Numbered from the stretch's first letter, positions 24,059 through 33,258 are shown. The stretch is DNA of 64,000 bases from Microbacterium radiodurans (GCF_008710705.1 NZ_VYRZ01000001.1:496001-560000), one strand, 5' to 3'. Made by a program: numbers and translations. Notes: generated from the sequence alone by a model not told the origin.

Positions 24059-25204
24059 ATGGCGATGACACCTGCGGCAGCATCCATCTCCGCGCGGTCG
24101 CGCGGTCGCCGCATCCGTCCCGAGGACGCCCGCAGCAACAACCGGGTTCTGGTGCTCCAGGCACTCCACCGCGAGGCCGGACTCTCCCGCGCCGACATCG
24201 CCCGGGCGACCGGGCTGTCGCAGGTGACGATCTCAGACCTCGTGGGCGAGCTCGTGAGCGAGCAGCTCGTCATCGAGAGCGGACCGGCGCGACGCTCCGG
24301 TCCCGGCGCGCCCTCGCGCGCCCTCGCCCTCGCGAGCGCAGCGCGGAACGTCGTCGCCGTGTCGATCTCGAGCGGCGATACGTTCGAGGGAGTCGTCGCT
24401 GACATGGCCGGGGTCGCGGTCGCTCGGGAGGTACTCGCCCGCGACGGCGCGACCGGTGCCGACGCGCTCGCGCTGCTCGTCGACCTCATCGACCGTCTCA
24501 TCGACCGCGCCGAGGCGCCGCTGCTGGGTGTCGGCGTCTCGACCCCGGGTGTCGTCGACGGCGCGGGGATCGTGCGCGAGTCGTCGCACCTCGCGTGGAC
24601 CGACGTCGCGCTGCGCGACCTCCTGCGCGAGCGCACCGGACTTCCCATCGTCGTCGCGAACGGCCTCAACGCGGCGGGAGTCGGCGAACTCAGCCACGGG
24701 CAGGTCGACCACGACCTGCTGCTCGTGCGCATCGGCGCCGGTGTCGGCGCGGCGGCGATCGTGAACGGCTCGGTCGTACACGGTCGCAATTGGACGGCGG
24801 GCGAACTCGGCCACGTCGTGGTGACGGAGGGCTCGGGCCCGGTCTGCGCCTGCGGCCGAACCGGCTGCCTCGAGGCCTGGCTGTCGGTGCCGAAGCTCGA
24901 AGCGCGACTGCGGAAGGCGCCCGATGCGGATGCCGCGTCCGCCGTCCGCCGGCAGGCCGGATACTGCCTCGGCATCGCACTCGCTCCGCTGGTCGCGGCG
25001 CTCGGCCTCACCGATGTCGTCCTGAGCGGGCCGGCCGAGCTCATCGACGGCACCCTCGTCGACGCGGCGCGCGCGGCCATCGGCGCCCGCGTGCTCCCCA
25101 TCGTCTTCGACGATCTCGTCGTCCGCCGCGCCGAGGCCGACGGCGATCTTCGTCTGCGCGGCGCCGTCGCGCTCGTGCTCGCCGAGACCCTCGGGCTCGC
25201 CTGA
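24059..25204 (+). CDS. ROK-family transcriptional regulator of GlcNAc use
   Basis: A 381-residue NagC/Mlc-type regulator. An N-terminal winged helix (about 25-85) has SRADIARATGLSQVTISDLV, followed by a ROK sugar-kinase-like domain with GVGVSTPGVVDGAG, VVANGLNAAGVGELSHG, IGAGVGAAAIVNG and the zinc site ELGHVVVTEGSGPVCACGRTGCLEAW (His-Cys-Cys-Cys pattern). Such proteins bind GlcNAc or GlcNAc-6-P and derepress uptake genes. It is divergent from nagE and 68 bp upstream of nagB, so it probably controls both. The ATG two codons later is an alternative start. Confidence 0.87.
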   Translation: MAMTPAAASISARSRGRRIRPEDARSNNRVLVLQALHREAGLSRADIARATGLSQVTISDLVGELVSEQLVIESGPARRSGPGAPSRALALASAARNVVAVSISSGDTFEGVVADMAGVAVAREVLARDGATGADALALLVDLIDRLIDRAEAPLLGVGVSTPGVVDGAGIVRESSHLAWTDVALRDLLRERTGLPIVVANGLNAAGVGELSHGQVDHDLLLVRIGAGVGAAAIVNGSVVHGRNWTAGELGHVVVTEGSGPVCACGRTGCLEAWLSVPKLEARLRKAPDADAASAVRRQAGYCLGIALAPLVAALGLTDVVLSGPAELIDGTLVDAARAAIGARVLPIVFDDLVVRRAEADGDLRLRGAVALVLAETLGLA

Positions 25205-25272
25205 GCCGCCCGGCGCGGGCGTGCCGACCACCTGACCCCACCCGATCCATCCGACCGAAAGGCAGCAGCGCC

Positions 25273-26058
25273 ATGGCAGAAGTGATCATCGTCCCCGGCG
25301 AGGAGGACGGCGGCCGTCTCGTCGCCGACGCCGTCGTCGACCTCGTCCGCGCCCGCCCCGATGCGGTGCTCGGCCTCGCCACCGGTTCGACGCCGCTCGC
25401 CGTCTACCGGCACCTCGCCGCACGCGTGCGGGACGAGGCGCTCGACGTCTCGCAGGTGCGCGGATTCGCGCTCGACGAGTACGTCGGGCTGCCCGCCGGA
25501 CACCCCGAGAGCTATCGGAAGGTCATCGAACGCGAAGTCATCGAGCCGGTCGGCCTCGACCCCGAACGCATCGCGGTGCCCGCGGGCGGCCTCGACGGCG
25601 TCGAGACGGCCGGCGAGCGGTACGAGGCGGCCATCCGGGAGGCCGGCGGCATCGACCTGCAGATCCTCGGCATCGGACGCACGGGCCACATCGGCTTCAA
25701 CGAGCCGGGCAGCTCGCTCGCATCCGCAACGCGTGTGAAGACCCTGACCGAGCAGACCCGCGCCGACAACGCGCGCTTCTTCGACTCACCGGACGACGTG
25801 CCGATGCACTGCATCACGCAGGGGATCGGCACGATCCTCCGCGCGCGTCACCTGGTGCTGCTGGCCTTCGGCGCGGCGAAGGCCGACGCCGTCGCCGCGG
25901 CCGTCGAGGGCCCGGTCAGCACCTCCGCGCCGGGATCGGCGGTGCAGCTGCATCCGCACGTCACGGTCGTCGTCGACGAGGCCGCAGCCGGCGCTCTCAC
26001 TCAGGCGCCGTACTACCGGCACGCCTGGGCGAACAAGCCGGCCTGGCAGGGGATCTGA
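25273..26058 (+). CDS. nagB: Glucosamine-6-phosphate deaminase NagB
   Basis: A 261-residue enzyme that converts glucosamine-6-phosphate to fructose-6-phosphate and ammonia, feeding PTS-imported GlcNAc into glycolysis after deacetylation. The family motifs are visible: LGLATGSTPLAVY (phosphate loop), FALDEYVGLP with the catalytic Asp, LGIGRTGHIGFNEPGS with the general base His, and the C-terminal lid region ending AWANKPAWQGI. Length is normal. No nagA is in view, so the deacetylase is encoded elsewhere. AAAGGCAGC precedes the ATG. It lies downstream of the ROK regulator on the same strand. Confidence 0.94.
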   Translation: MAEVIIVPGEEDGGRLVADAVVDLVRARPDAVLGLATGSTPLAVYRHLAARVRDEALDVSQVRGFALDEYVGLPAGHPESYRKVIEREVIEPVGLDPERIAVPAGGLDGVETAGERYEAAIREAGGIDLQILGIGRTGHIGFNEPGSSLASATRVKTLTEQTRADNARFFDSPDDVPMHCITQGIGTILRARHLVLLAFGAAKADAVAAAVEGPVSTSAPGSAVQLHPHVTVVVDEAAAGALTQAPYYRHAWANKPAWQGI

Positions 26059-26126
26059 CCGCGCGCGAGCCGCTCCGGCGGCCGCCGCGGCTCGGGAGTG
26101 CCGTCCCTGCCGGTACTCTGGACGAC

Positions 26127-27245
26127 GTGGCCTCGAGTCCCACTGATCCCTATACCCAAGCCGGCGTCGACACCGCGGCGGGAGACCTCGCCGTCGAATT
26201 GATGAAGTCGGCCGTCCGTCGCACCCACGGTCCGGAGGTCCTCGGCGGCGTCGGCGGCTTCGCCGGCCTCTTCGACGCGTCCGCTCTGCTGGGCTACACC
26301 AAGCCCCTGCTGGCCACCTCGACCGACGGCGTCGGTACGAAGGTCGCCATCGCGCAGGCGATCGACAAGCACGACACGATCGGCCAGGACCTCGTCGGCA
26401 TGGTCGTCGACGACATCGTCGTGGTCGGCGCCAAGCCGCTGTTCATGACCGACTACATCGCGTGCGGCAAAGTCGTGCCCGAGCGCATCGCCGACATCGT
26501 CCGCGGCATCGCCGACGGATGCGCGGCGACCGGCACCGCCCTCGTCGGGGGCGAGACCGCCGAGCATCCGGGCCTGCTCGGCATCGACGACTACGACGTC
26601 GCCGGTGCCGCCACCGGCATCGTCGAGTCCGCCGGAGTCCTGGGCGCCGAGCGCGTGCGGGACGGCGACGTGGTGCTCGCCCTCGCCTCGAGCGGTCCGC
26701 ACTCGAACGGCTACTCGCTCGTCCGGCACATCGTCACGGGTGCCGGCATCGGCTACGGCGACCACGCCGCGGAGTTCGGACGCACGTGGGGCGAGCAGCT
26801 CCTCGAACCGACCCGGCTCTACACGACGCCGCTGCTGCGCCTGATCGAGCAGCTCGGCGACGGCATCCACTCCCTCAGCCATGTCACCGGCGGCGGCATC
26901 GCCGCGAACCTGGCTCGCGTGCTCCCGAAGGGCTCGTGGGTCGACGTCGACCGCTCCACCTGGTCGCCCTCGCCGGTGTTCCGGGTGCTCGCCGACCTCG
27001 GCGGTCTCGAGCTCGAGCGCACCGAGGGCACGTGGAACCTGGGCGTCGGCTTCTTCGCGGTCGTCGCATCGGACGTGGCGGATGCCGCGACCGCGGCGCT
27101 CCGGGCCGAGGGGATCGACACGTGGCAGGTCGGCGTCGTGGGCACGGGTGCCCGCCCCGCCGGAGACTACGAGCAGGGCGCCAAGGGCGTCGACGGCGGC
27201 GCCGTCCGCCTCATCGGCGCCTATCGCGAAGCAGGAGCGAACTAA
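26127..27245 (+). CDS. purM: Phosphoribosylformylglycinamidine cyclo-ligase (AIR synthetase)
   Basis: A 372-residue enzyme that closes FGAM to AIR with ATP (step 5 of purine synthesis). Visible signatures include YTQAGVDTAAGDLAVELMK, LLATSTDGVGTKVAIA with the metal/ATP-binding Asp, MVVDDIVVVGAKPLFMTDYIACG, ALVGGETAEHPG and LASSGPHSNGYSLVR. The GTG at 26127 gives the expected N-terminus; a TACTCT -10-like hexamer is 9 bp upstream, so the message may be nearly leaderless. purF follows after 6 bp. Confidence 0.95.
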   Translation: MASSPTDPYTQAGVDTAAGDLAVELMKSAVRRTHGPEVLGGVGGFAGLFDASALLGYTKPLLATSTDGVGTKVAIAQAIDKHDTIGQDLVGMVVDDIVVVGAKPLFMTDYIACGKVVPERIADIVRGIADGCAATGTALVGGETAEHPGLLGIDDYDVAGAATGIVESAGVLGAERVRDGDVVLALASSGPHSNGYSLVRHIVTGAGIGYGDHAAEFGRTWGEQLLEPTRLYTTPLLRLIEQLGDGIHSLSHVTGGGIAANLARVLPKGSWVDVDRSTWSPSPVFRVLADLGGLELERTEGTWNLGVGFFAVVASDVADAATAALRAEGIDTWQVGVVGTGARPAGDYEQGAKGVDGGAVRLIGAYREAGAN

Positions 27246-27251
27246 CACCCC

Positions 27252-28712
27252 ATGTGCGGAATCGTCGGAATCGTCGGGCAGTCTCCGGCGAACCAGGAGA
27301 TCTACGACGCCCTGCTGCTGCTGCAGCACCGCGGTCAGGACTCGACCGGGATCGCGACCGCGGAGAACAGCGGCGTCTTCCACATCTTCAAGGCGAACGG
27401 GCAGGTGCGCGAGGCCGTGCGCACGCGCGACATGCGTTCGCTGCTCGGCAACATCGGCCTGGGCCACGTCCGGTACGCGACGAAGGGAACGGCATCCAGC
27501 GAAGAAGAGGCGCAGCCCTTCTACGTCAACGCCCCCTACGGCATCGTGCTCGTCCACAACGGCAACCTGACGAACACGCGCGAACTGACCGGCGAGTTGT
27601 TCAGCAAGGACCGCCGGCACCTGAACACCTCGAGCGACACCGAGCTGCTCGTGAACGTCCTCGCCAACGAGCTGCAGACGACGGTCTCGGGTCTCGATCT
27701 CGACCCCGAGCAGGTGTTCCAGGCCGTCGAGCGGGTGCATGAGCGCGTCGAGGGCTCGTACGCCGCGATCGCCCTCATCGCCGGGCACGGCTTGCTGGCC
27801 TTCCGCGACCCCTTCGGCATCCGTCCGCTCATCCTCGGCACGCGCCGCGCCGAGAACGGCCGCGACGAGTGGACCGTGGCATCCGAGTCGCTCGTGCTCG
27901 AGAACGGCGGCTTCGACGTCGTTCGCGACGTCGAGCCGGGCGAGGCCGTCTTCATCGACAGCGCGGGCACGCTCTTCACGCGTCAGTGCGCCGAGCAGAC
28001 GCAGCTGGCGCCGTGCTCGTTCGAGTACGTCTACCTCGCACGGCCCGACTCGATCATGAACGGCATCTCGGTGTACGAGGCTCGCCTGCGCATGGGGGAG
28101 CGCCTCGCCGACACGATCGCGAAGTACACCCCGCGCGAGGCCATCGACGTCGTCATGCCGATCCCCGACTCGGCGCGTCCCGCGGCGATGCAGGTCGCGC
28201 GCAAGCTCGGCATCGAGTACCGCGAGGGGTTCTACAAGAACCGCTACGTGGGTCGGACGTTCATCATGCCCGGCCAGGCCGTGCGCAAGAAGAGCGTGCG
28301 CCAGAAGCTCAATGCGATGTCGAGCGAGTTCACGGGCAAGCACGTCCTGCTGATCGACGACTCCATCGTGCGCGGCACGACGTCGAAGGAGATCATCCAG
28401 ATGGCGCGGGATGCCGGGGCCACGAGCGTCACGTTCGCCTCGGCGGCGCCGCCCGTGCGCTACCCCCACGTCTACGGGATCAACATGCCGTCGCGCCACG
28501 AGCTCGTCGCCCACGGCCGCACGATCCCCGAGATCGCCGAGGAGCTCGGCTGCGACTACCTCGTGTACCAGGAGATCGACGACCTGAAGGCCGCGATCGT
28601 CGAGGGCTCCGACATCGACGACCTCGACATGAGTTGCTTCGACGGCCGCTACGTCACCGGAACGGTCAGCGAGGAGTACCTCGACTGGGTCGAGGGCACG
28701 CAGCAGTCGTGA
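27252..28712 (+). CDS. purF: Amidophosphoribosyltransferase
   Basis: A 486-residue enzyme catalysing the committed step of purine synthesis (PRPP plus glutamine to phosphoribosylamine). The N-terminal Ntn glutaminase starts MCGIVGIVG; Cys2 becomes the nucleophile after Met removal, so no propeptide is present. It retains HRGQDSTG and LGHVRYATKG. The C-terminal phosphoribosyltransferase domain carries the PRPP loop VLLIDDSIVRGTTSKE. It sits in purM-purF and overlaps an MFS gene by 4 bp (GTGA). Confidence 0.96.
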   Translation: MCGIVGIVGQSPANQEIYDALLLLQHRGQDSTGIATAENSGVFHIFKANGQVREAVRTRDMRSLLGNIGLGHVRYATKGTASSEEEAQPFYVNAPYGIVLVHNGNLTNTRELTGELFSKDRRHLNTSSDTELLVNVLANELQTTVSGLDLDPEQVFQAVERVHERVEGSYAAIALIAGHGLLAFRDPFGIRPLILGTRRAENGRDEWTVASESLVLENGGFDVVRDVEPGEAVFIDSAGTLFTRQCAEQTQLAPCSFEYVYLARPDSIMNGISVYEARLRMGERLADTIAKYTPREAIDVVMPIPDSARPAAMQVARKLGIEYREGFYKNRYVGRTFIMPGQAVRKKSVRQKLNAMSSEFTGKHVLLIDDSIVRGTTSKEIIQMARDAGATSVTFASAAPPVRYPHVYGINMPSRHELVAHGRTIPEIAEELGCDYLVYQEIDDLKAAIVEGSDIDDLDMSCFDGRYVTGTVSEEYLDWVEGTQQS

Positions 28713-29938
28713 GTTCGCTCTGGCGCGGCCGTCTCCTCGCCTTCGTCGGCGTGATCCTCGTCGCCTTCTCGCTGCGCTCCGCGGTCGCCTCGCTGTCGCC
28801 GATCCTCGCCGAGATCGACGCCGACCTCGGGGTCGCCTCGTGGGTCGCCGGGCTCATCGGCGCCGCACCGCCGGTGTGCTTCGCGGTCTTCGGTCTGCTG
28901 ACACCCGCCCTGGAGCGCCGGTTCGGCCTGCAGCGACTGGCCGTCGGCGCGATGGTCGTGGCGGCGATCGCGCTGCTCGGACGCTCGCTCGCGCCCGACG
29001 CGGTGACACTGCTCGCCGCGACGACGGTGCTCTTCGCGGCGATCAGCATCGGCAACGTGGTGCTGCCGCCGCTCATCAAGACGTATTTCCCCGACCGGGT
29101 CGGCACGATGACGTCGATCTACTCGACGATGCTGGCGGTCGCCGCCTTCGTGCCGCCACTGGTCGCCGTCCCGATCGCGGATGCCGCGGGCTGGCGTCTC
29201 TCGCTCGGTCTGTGGTCGGTGTTCGCCTTCCTCGCGATCATCCCGTGGGTCACGGTGCTCGTACGATCGCGTGCGGCCGCCGGCGTCGCCGCGGACGGCG
29301 TGGAGGTCGCCGAGCCGGCGCCCCGGGCGCTCGCGCGCATGCTGCGGCTGCCGACGGCCTGGGCGATCGCGGTGACGTTCGCGGTCTCGGCATCCAGCGT
29401 CTACGCGTCGTTCGCGTGGCTGCCGGTCATCCTCGTCGACATCGCCGGCGTCTCCCACGGTGCGGCAGGTGCGCTGCTGGCCCTGTTCGGCGGGATGGGT
29501 CTGCCGTGGTCGATCCTCGTGCCGCTCGTGATCACCCGGTGGCGACGTCTCGGCGTCGTCTACGCCGTCGCCTTCACCGCGGGGATCCTCGCGGTCGCGG
29601 GGCTCCTGATCGCGCCCGGCTCGGCGGTGGTGCTGTGGGTCGTGCTGCTGGGCACGCCGCAGATGCTCTTCCCCGCGGCCCTCGTGCTCATGCAGCTGCG
29701 CGCGCGCACGCACGAGGGCACGGTCGCCCTGAGCGGATTCGCGCAGAGCGTCGGCTACGCCGTGGCGGCGATCTTCCCGATCGCCTTCGCGGTGCTGCAC
29801 GAGGCGACCGGTGAGTGGGCTGCTCCGATCCTCATGATCGGGGTGCTCATGATCGCGACGATCCCTGCCGGAATCGTCGCATCACGACCCTCCACCGTCG
29901 AGGACGAGTGGGAGCGGCACCACGGACCGTGGCGCTGA
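28709..29938 (+). CDS. MFS transporter, CynX/NimT type
   Basis: A 409-residue transporter with about 12 spans. The N-terminal AFSLRSAVASLSPILAEIDADLG and the loop LTPALERRFGLQRLAVGAM are characteristic of the cyanate/2-nitroimidazole (CynX/NimT) branch of the major facilitator superfamily. The GTG at 28709 lies within the purF stop, so it is translationally coupled to purM-purF. This suggests a substrate related to purines or nitrogenous compounds, but that is inference from context only. It ends 3 bp before the convergent DUF3073 gene with no obvious terminator between. Confidence 0.82.
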   Translation: MSSLWRGRLLAFVGVILVAFSLRSAVASLSPILAEIDADLGVASWVAGLIGAAPPVCFAVFGLLTPALERRFGLQRLAVGAMVVAAIALLGRSLAPDAVTLLAATTVLFAAISIGNVVLPPLIKTYFPDRVGTMTSIYSTMLAVAAFVPPLVAVPIADAAGWRLSLGLWSVFAFLAIIPWVTVLVRSRAAAGVAADGVEVAEPAPRALARMLRLPTAWAIAVTFAVSASSVYASFAWLPVILVDIAGVSHGAAGALLALFGGMGLPWSILVPLVITRWRRLGVVYAVAFTAGILAVAGLLIAPGSAVVLWVVLLGTPQMLFPAALVLMQLRARTHEGTVALSGFAQSVGYAVAAIFPIAFAVLHEATGEWAAPILMIGVLMIATIPAGIVASRPSTVEDEWERHHGPWR

Positions 29939-29941
29939 GCG

Positions 29942-30118
29942 TCAGGCCTTCTCGTCCTCGTACTCGTCCGAGTACTGGTCAGCCCACTTGTCGACGTACT
30001 GTTCGTCGTCCTGGTGGCCCAGCTCCTTCTCGAGCGAGGAGAAGTTGACATTGTAGGTGTCGTACTTCAGCTCACGCGCGATCTTGGTGTGCTTAGCCTT
30101 CTGACGGCCACGCCCCAT
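29942..30118 (-). CDS. DUF3073 small acidic protein
   Basis: A 58-residue protein matching the actinobacterial DUF3073 family: basic start MGRGRQKAKHTKIARELKY, then NVNFSSLEKELG, then a very acidic C-terminal tail (YVDKWADQYSDEYEDEKA). No known biochemical role. It is conserved downstream of purF in many actinobacteria, as here, where it converges on the purM-purF-MFS unit. The 5' region contains a small perfect hairpin (30179-30193, six-base stem) that would fall in the leader. Confidence 0.88.
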   Translation of the reverse strand: MGRGRQKAKHTKIARELKYDTYNVNFSSLEKELGHQDDEQYVDKWADQYSDEYEDEKA

Positions 30119-30267
30119 GCGAGACCCCCTCATTTCTGAGTCACGGGCAGTGCGGCTACGCCCGGAGCATTTCACGATCCGGCGCAACGCCGGCAAAGAG
30201 TAGCATTCAGAATAACACGGTGGCCACGGGCGCTCGCTGTCCTCGTCGCCGAGACGGGGGGAACGCC

Positions 30268-30798
30268 ATGACCGAGCACCGGATCCACGACGACGAAGCG
30301 CGGCTGCCACGGACGCCGGTGATCGTCGGGGTGATACCCGGCCAGTACACCCGGGTCACGACGGAGGCCGCGCGCTACGCGAAGCTGCACGGCGTCGGAC
30401 TCATCGTGGCTCACGTCGACGTCACCCGATTCGTCACCTACGAAGACCCCGACGGCTACGTCCACACCGCGCCGATCGACCTCGGCGCCGTCTCCAGCGC
30501 AGCGCAGCTCGAGCAGATCCGGGATGCCACGGCCGCCGCGCTGACAGGATCCGGGGTCGAGTGGGTCGTCCACCAGCTCGTCGGCGATCCGGCCCTCGCG
30601 ATCAAGCACCTCGCCGACCGTCTCGACGCGCGGCTCCTGGTCGTCGGCACCCGTCGGCGCCGATTCGGCGAGTCGATCCGCGAGTTCCTCACCGGGTCGG
30701 TCGCCGCTCGACTCGCCCACCGGCAGAAGCGACCGATCCTGGTCGTGCCGCTCGGCGAGTCGGCGTCCGACGACGAAGAGCTCTGGACCGAGGCCTGA
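30268..30798 (+). CDS. Universal stress protein (UspA family)
   Basis: A 176-residue single-domain Usp. It opens with TPVIVGVIPGQYTRVTTEAARYA, and the ATP-binding signature is recognisable as VVGTRRRRFGESIREFLTGSVAARLAHRQKRPILVVP (given here in its parts: VVGTRRRRFG, the TGSVAARLAH loop and the RPILVVP strand), close to the G-2X-G-9X-G-S/T pattern. I chose the ATG at 30268 because GGGGGGA lies just upstream, although the frame is open further 5'. An unrelated membrane-protein gene follows after 32 bp and may be co-transcribed. Confidence 0.85.
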   Translation: MTEHRIHDDEARLPRTPVIVGVIPGQYTRVTTEAARYAKLHGVGLIVAHVDVTRFVTYEDPDGYVHTAPIDLGAVSSAAQLEQIRDATAAALTGSGVEWVVHQLVGDPALAIKHLADRLDARLLVVGTRRRRFGESIREFLTGSVAARLAHRQKRPILVVPLGESASDDEELWTEA

Positions 30799-30830
30799 CG
30801 TCGCCGCGATCGACCCGCGAGAATATCGAG

Positions 30831-31697
30831 GTGGCACTCACGCAGACCCTCGCCTCCATCGAGTTCGAGGTGTTCACCAGGTTCGGGCACCGCGAGATCG
30901 CCGACGAGCTGTGGCGCCGAGGTCTCGAGGTCGACCGGGATGCCTCCCGCGAGGCCCGGCGCCGGGTGCGAGCCCGGTTCGGCGAACGGTCTGAGTACGG
31001 CGGCCGCATCCTCCCCCTTCTGGGCGTCGCCACGATCATCGGGATGAGCGGGGCGATCGTGGGCGCCATCGCTCCGACGCACCGCAATACGCGTTACTCG
31101 CCGCTCGCGACGTACGCGGACGCGATCCTCCTCGTCTCCGTGGTCGGTCTCGTGCTCGTCTATGCGGTCGCCGTCGTCATGGCAGGATCGCGGCCGGTGT
31201 CGGCCGGCGTGCTGGGCTTCGCCACGCGCATCCTCCTGCCGTGGGTTCCCGCTGTGGCGGCGGCGGGCTTCGCAGCGGACCGCGCCGCGGCGCCGTGGCC
31301 GTTCGTCTTCGCCGCGACGGGAGCGGGCGTCGCCGCGCTGATGACCGGATGGTTCTGGATCGTCCGACGGTGCCGCCCCGTCGACGCGGGCACGATCGAC
31401 GCGGCGCCCGCGTCGGCGATCGAGGAGCAGCTGCCGCTGCTGCGGGACGCTCAGGAGCAACTGCGGATCGACGTCGCCGAACGGCTGCGACAAGTCGGGG
31501 CTGACGAGGCGCAGCTCGTCGAGTGGCGGACGGGCGTCGCGGGCGAGCAGGGACTCGAGGATTCGGCCGCGGCGCCTGCGGGCGATGCGATGATCCGCGA
31601 ACAGACGGAGCGATGGCTTCAACGCGACCACCGGTTCCGTTCCCCGGCGAGGGGAGCGGAACCGGTGGGTGAGGCGGGTGACGGGTCAGCCGCGTAG
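30831..31697 (+). CDS. Membrane protein of unknown function, four predicted spans
   Basis: A 288-residue protein I do not recognise. The N-terminal about 60 residues are charged and helical (HREIADELWRRGLEVDRDAS); about four hydrophobic segments follow between residues 62 and 182; the C-terminal about 100 residues are cytoplasmic-type, helical and Glu/Gln-rich (IEEQLPLLRDAQEQLRIDVAERLRQ in two pieces, EEQLPLLRDAQEQ and LRIDVAERLRQ), suggesting a coiled coil. GTG start at 30831, 32 bp after the Usp gene. Its last 12 bp overlap the end of the convergent padR gene. Confidence 0.65.
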   Translation: MALTQTLASIEFEVFTRFGHREIADELWRRGLEVDRDASREARRRVRARFGERSEYGGRILPLLGVATIIGMSGAIVGAIAPTHRNTRYSPLATYADAILLVSVVGLVLVYAVAVVMAGSRPVSAGVLGFATRILLPWVPAVAAAGFAADRAAAPWPFVFAATGAGVAALMTGWFWIVRRCRPVDAGTIDAAPASAIEEQLPLLRDAQEQLRIDVAERLRQVGADEAQLVEWRTGVAGEQGLEDSAAAPAGDAMIREQTERWLQRDHRFRSPARGAEPVGEAGDGSAA

Positions 31698-32297
31698 CGC
31701 GCGCTGGACCTCCGATCTCGCCGCGTCGAGGGCGGCGACGAGATCGTCGACGACGGACTCCTCGAGCGAGCCGCCGCGGGCGACGTGCGTGCGGAGGTCC
31801 GCACGCAGGTCCGAGCGGAAGCCGTCGACGGCCGCGTCGGCCCGCTGCACCTGAGCCCGGGACGATGCTCGTGGGCTCTCGGGCTCGGGTGGGCGCGTCG
31901 AAGCGGAGCGACCGGCGTCATCACGCGCCGCCGCGAGGTCCGCCTGCAGGCTCTTCATCGCCGCGCGGACGCTTCCACGCACCTCGTCGGCGATCAGTCG
32001 CACGGTGTCGGCGAGACCGGCCTGGATGCCGTCGAGGTCGCCGCGCCTCGCCTCGAGATGCTCGCGACCGGCATCCGTGATCTCGTAGACGGTCTTCCGG
32101 CCGTCGACGGTCTTGGTGACCAGGCCGTCCTCCTCGAGCTTCGCGAGGCGCGGATAGATCGTGCCGGCGCTGGGGGAGTAGGTGCCGCCGGTCCGGTCGG
32201 TCAGCGCCTGCATGAGGTCGTAGCCGTGACGAGGCGACTCGTCGAGCAGGGCGAGCAGATACAGGCGCAGATCGCCGTGGGAGAAGACGGGGGGCAT
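31686..32297 (-). CDS. PadR-family regulator with helical C-terminal extension
   Basis: A 203-residue regulator. The winged helix (residues 8-85) has LRLYLLALLDESPRHGYDLM, the typical PadR TYSPSAGTIYPRLAKLEEDGLV recognition region (in two pieces, TYSPSAGTIYPRL and AKLEEDGLV) and the wing GRKTVYEITDAG. A long Arg/Ala/Asp-rich helical extension follows (90-203), longer than in minimal PadR proteins. It starts one base after the stop of the DUF4097 gene, with GAGGAG 7 nt upstream of its ATG, so the two form an operon. Two near-identical palindromes upstream of the operon are the probable operators, implying autoregulation. Confidence 0.87.
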   Translation of the reverse strand: MPPVFSHGDLRLYLLALLDESPRHGYDLMQALTDRTGGTYSPSAGTIYPRLAKLEEDGLVTKTVDGRKTVYEITDAGREHLEARRGDLDGIQAGLADTVRLIADEVRGSVRAAMKSLQADLAAARDDAGRSASTRPPEPESPRASSRAQVQRADAAVDGFRSDLRADLRTHVARGGSLEESVVDDLVAALDAARSEVQRALRG

Positions 32298-32298
32298 G

Positions 32299-33189
32299 TC
32301 AGTACTCCTCGGGAGTCGGCTGCGAGGGCTCGGACGGGATGCCGGCGGCATCCGGAGCGCCGTCGAGCGGCGCGGTCGGTCGGCGCAGAACCGTGAGGTC
32401 GCCCGAGACCGAGTTCGCCCGGAGGTCGACGAACGAGCCGCTGAGCTCGCCGGTCGAACCGGCGAAGCTCGTCGTGGGGCCCGCGCCCTGGCCCGAGCGC
32501 ACGACGCCGTCGATGAGTACCCGGCCGCTGACGCTGCGCACCTGGTAGTTGGCGGCGACGTCCTCGTCGAGTCGGACGGTCGCGTCGCCGCCGACGGTGT
32601 GCAGCGAGATCGACTGCACCGGCCCGGTGGAATCGACGAGCATCGCACCCGACACCGTGTCGATGGACGCCTTGCGCAGAGCTCCCGCGGCCGTGACGTC
32701 ACCCGAGACCGAGTTGGCGCTGAGCGCGCCCTCGAGCCCACGGATCTGAACGTCGCCCGAGACGGCGTTCGCGCTGACGTCGCCCGTGATGCCGTCGACG
32801 ATCACGTCGCCCGAGACGGTGTTGACGCGGGCGTCGGCGGCGAGCCCGGTGATCAGCGCGCTCGCGCTGACGACGCCCAGGTTCAGTTCGGTGCCGCGGG
32901 GGACGGCGACGCTGATCTCCGCTTTCGGTCCGACCGATCCGAAATTGCGGAAGACCTGCAGGAAGTTGTCCCAGCGCAGCTGGGGGTGGTCGATCTCGAC
33001 GATGTCGCCGGTCGCCTCGATGCGCAGGTCCTTGCCGGTGACGGCGTGCACTTCGATGCGGATGCCGGGCTCGTCCGACGCGACGATGTCGATCTGGCCG
33101 CCGACGAGTCCGACTTTGAGCTTGCGGACGTCGTCGACGTCGATGACGCGGGTCTCGCCGGGGTGGACGATCCACTTCTGCAGAGTCAT
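32299..33189 (-). CDS. DUF4097-family beta-strand repeat protein
   Basis: A 296-residue protein made largely of short beta-strand repeats with the rhythm V(S/N)-VSGDV: VNTVSGDVIVDGITGDV, ANAVSGDVQIRG, ANSVSGDVTAAG, IDTVSGAMLV, HTVGGDATV and RSVSGRVLI, the DUF4097 (adhesin-like beta-helix) pattern. No signal peptide or membrane span, so probably cytoplasmic here. DUF4097 genes often sit with PadR or PspC-type envelope-stress regulators; their biochemical role is unknown. ATG at 33189. First gene of a two-gene operon with padR. Confidence 0.85.
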   Translation of the reverse strand: MTLQKWIVHPGETRVIDVDDVRKLKVGLVGGQIDIVASDEPGIRIEVHAVTGKDLRIEATGDIVEIDHPQLRWDNFLQVFRNFGSVGPKAEISVAVPRGTELNLGVVSASALITGLAADARVNTVSGDVIVDGITGDVSANAVSGDVQIRGLEGALSANSVSGDVTAAGALRKASIDTVSGAMLVDSTGPVQSISLHTVGGDATVRLDEDVAANYQVRSVSGRVLIDGVVRSGQGAGPTTSFAGSTGELSGSFVDLRANSVSGDLTVLRRPTAPLDGAPDAAGIPSEPSQPTPEEY

Positions 33190-33229
33190 GGTGCTCCTTC
33201 GATTCAGCGACCGAGGCGGCCGTGTCGTT

Positions 33230-33243
33230 CGCGATATATCGCG
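33230..33243. promoter_or_regulatory. Palindromic operator A upstream of the DUF4097-padR operon
   Basis: CGCGATATATCGCG is a perfect 14-bp palindrome 41 bp upstream of the DUF4097 ATG. It is repeated with one change 29 bp further upstream. PadR proteins commonly bind AT-rich palindromes of this type. Confidence 0.75.
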
Positions 33244-33258
33244 TTCTACAGACGATAA

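Noticed and set aside
24007-25689. Long minus-strand frame opposite the ROK regulator and nagB
   Set aside because: Composition is the Arg/Ala/Ser-rich pattern of an antisense shadow, and both plus-strand genes have clear conserved motifs.
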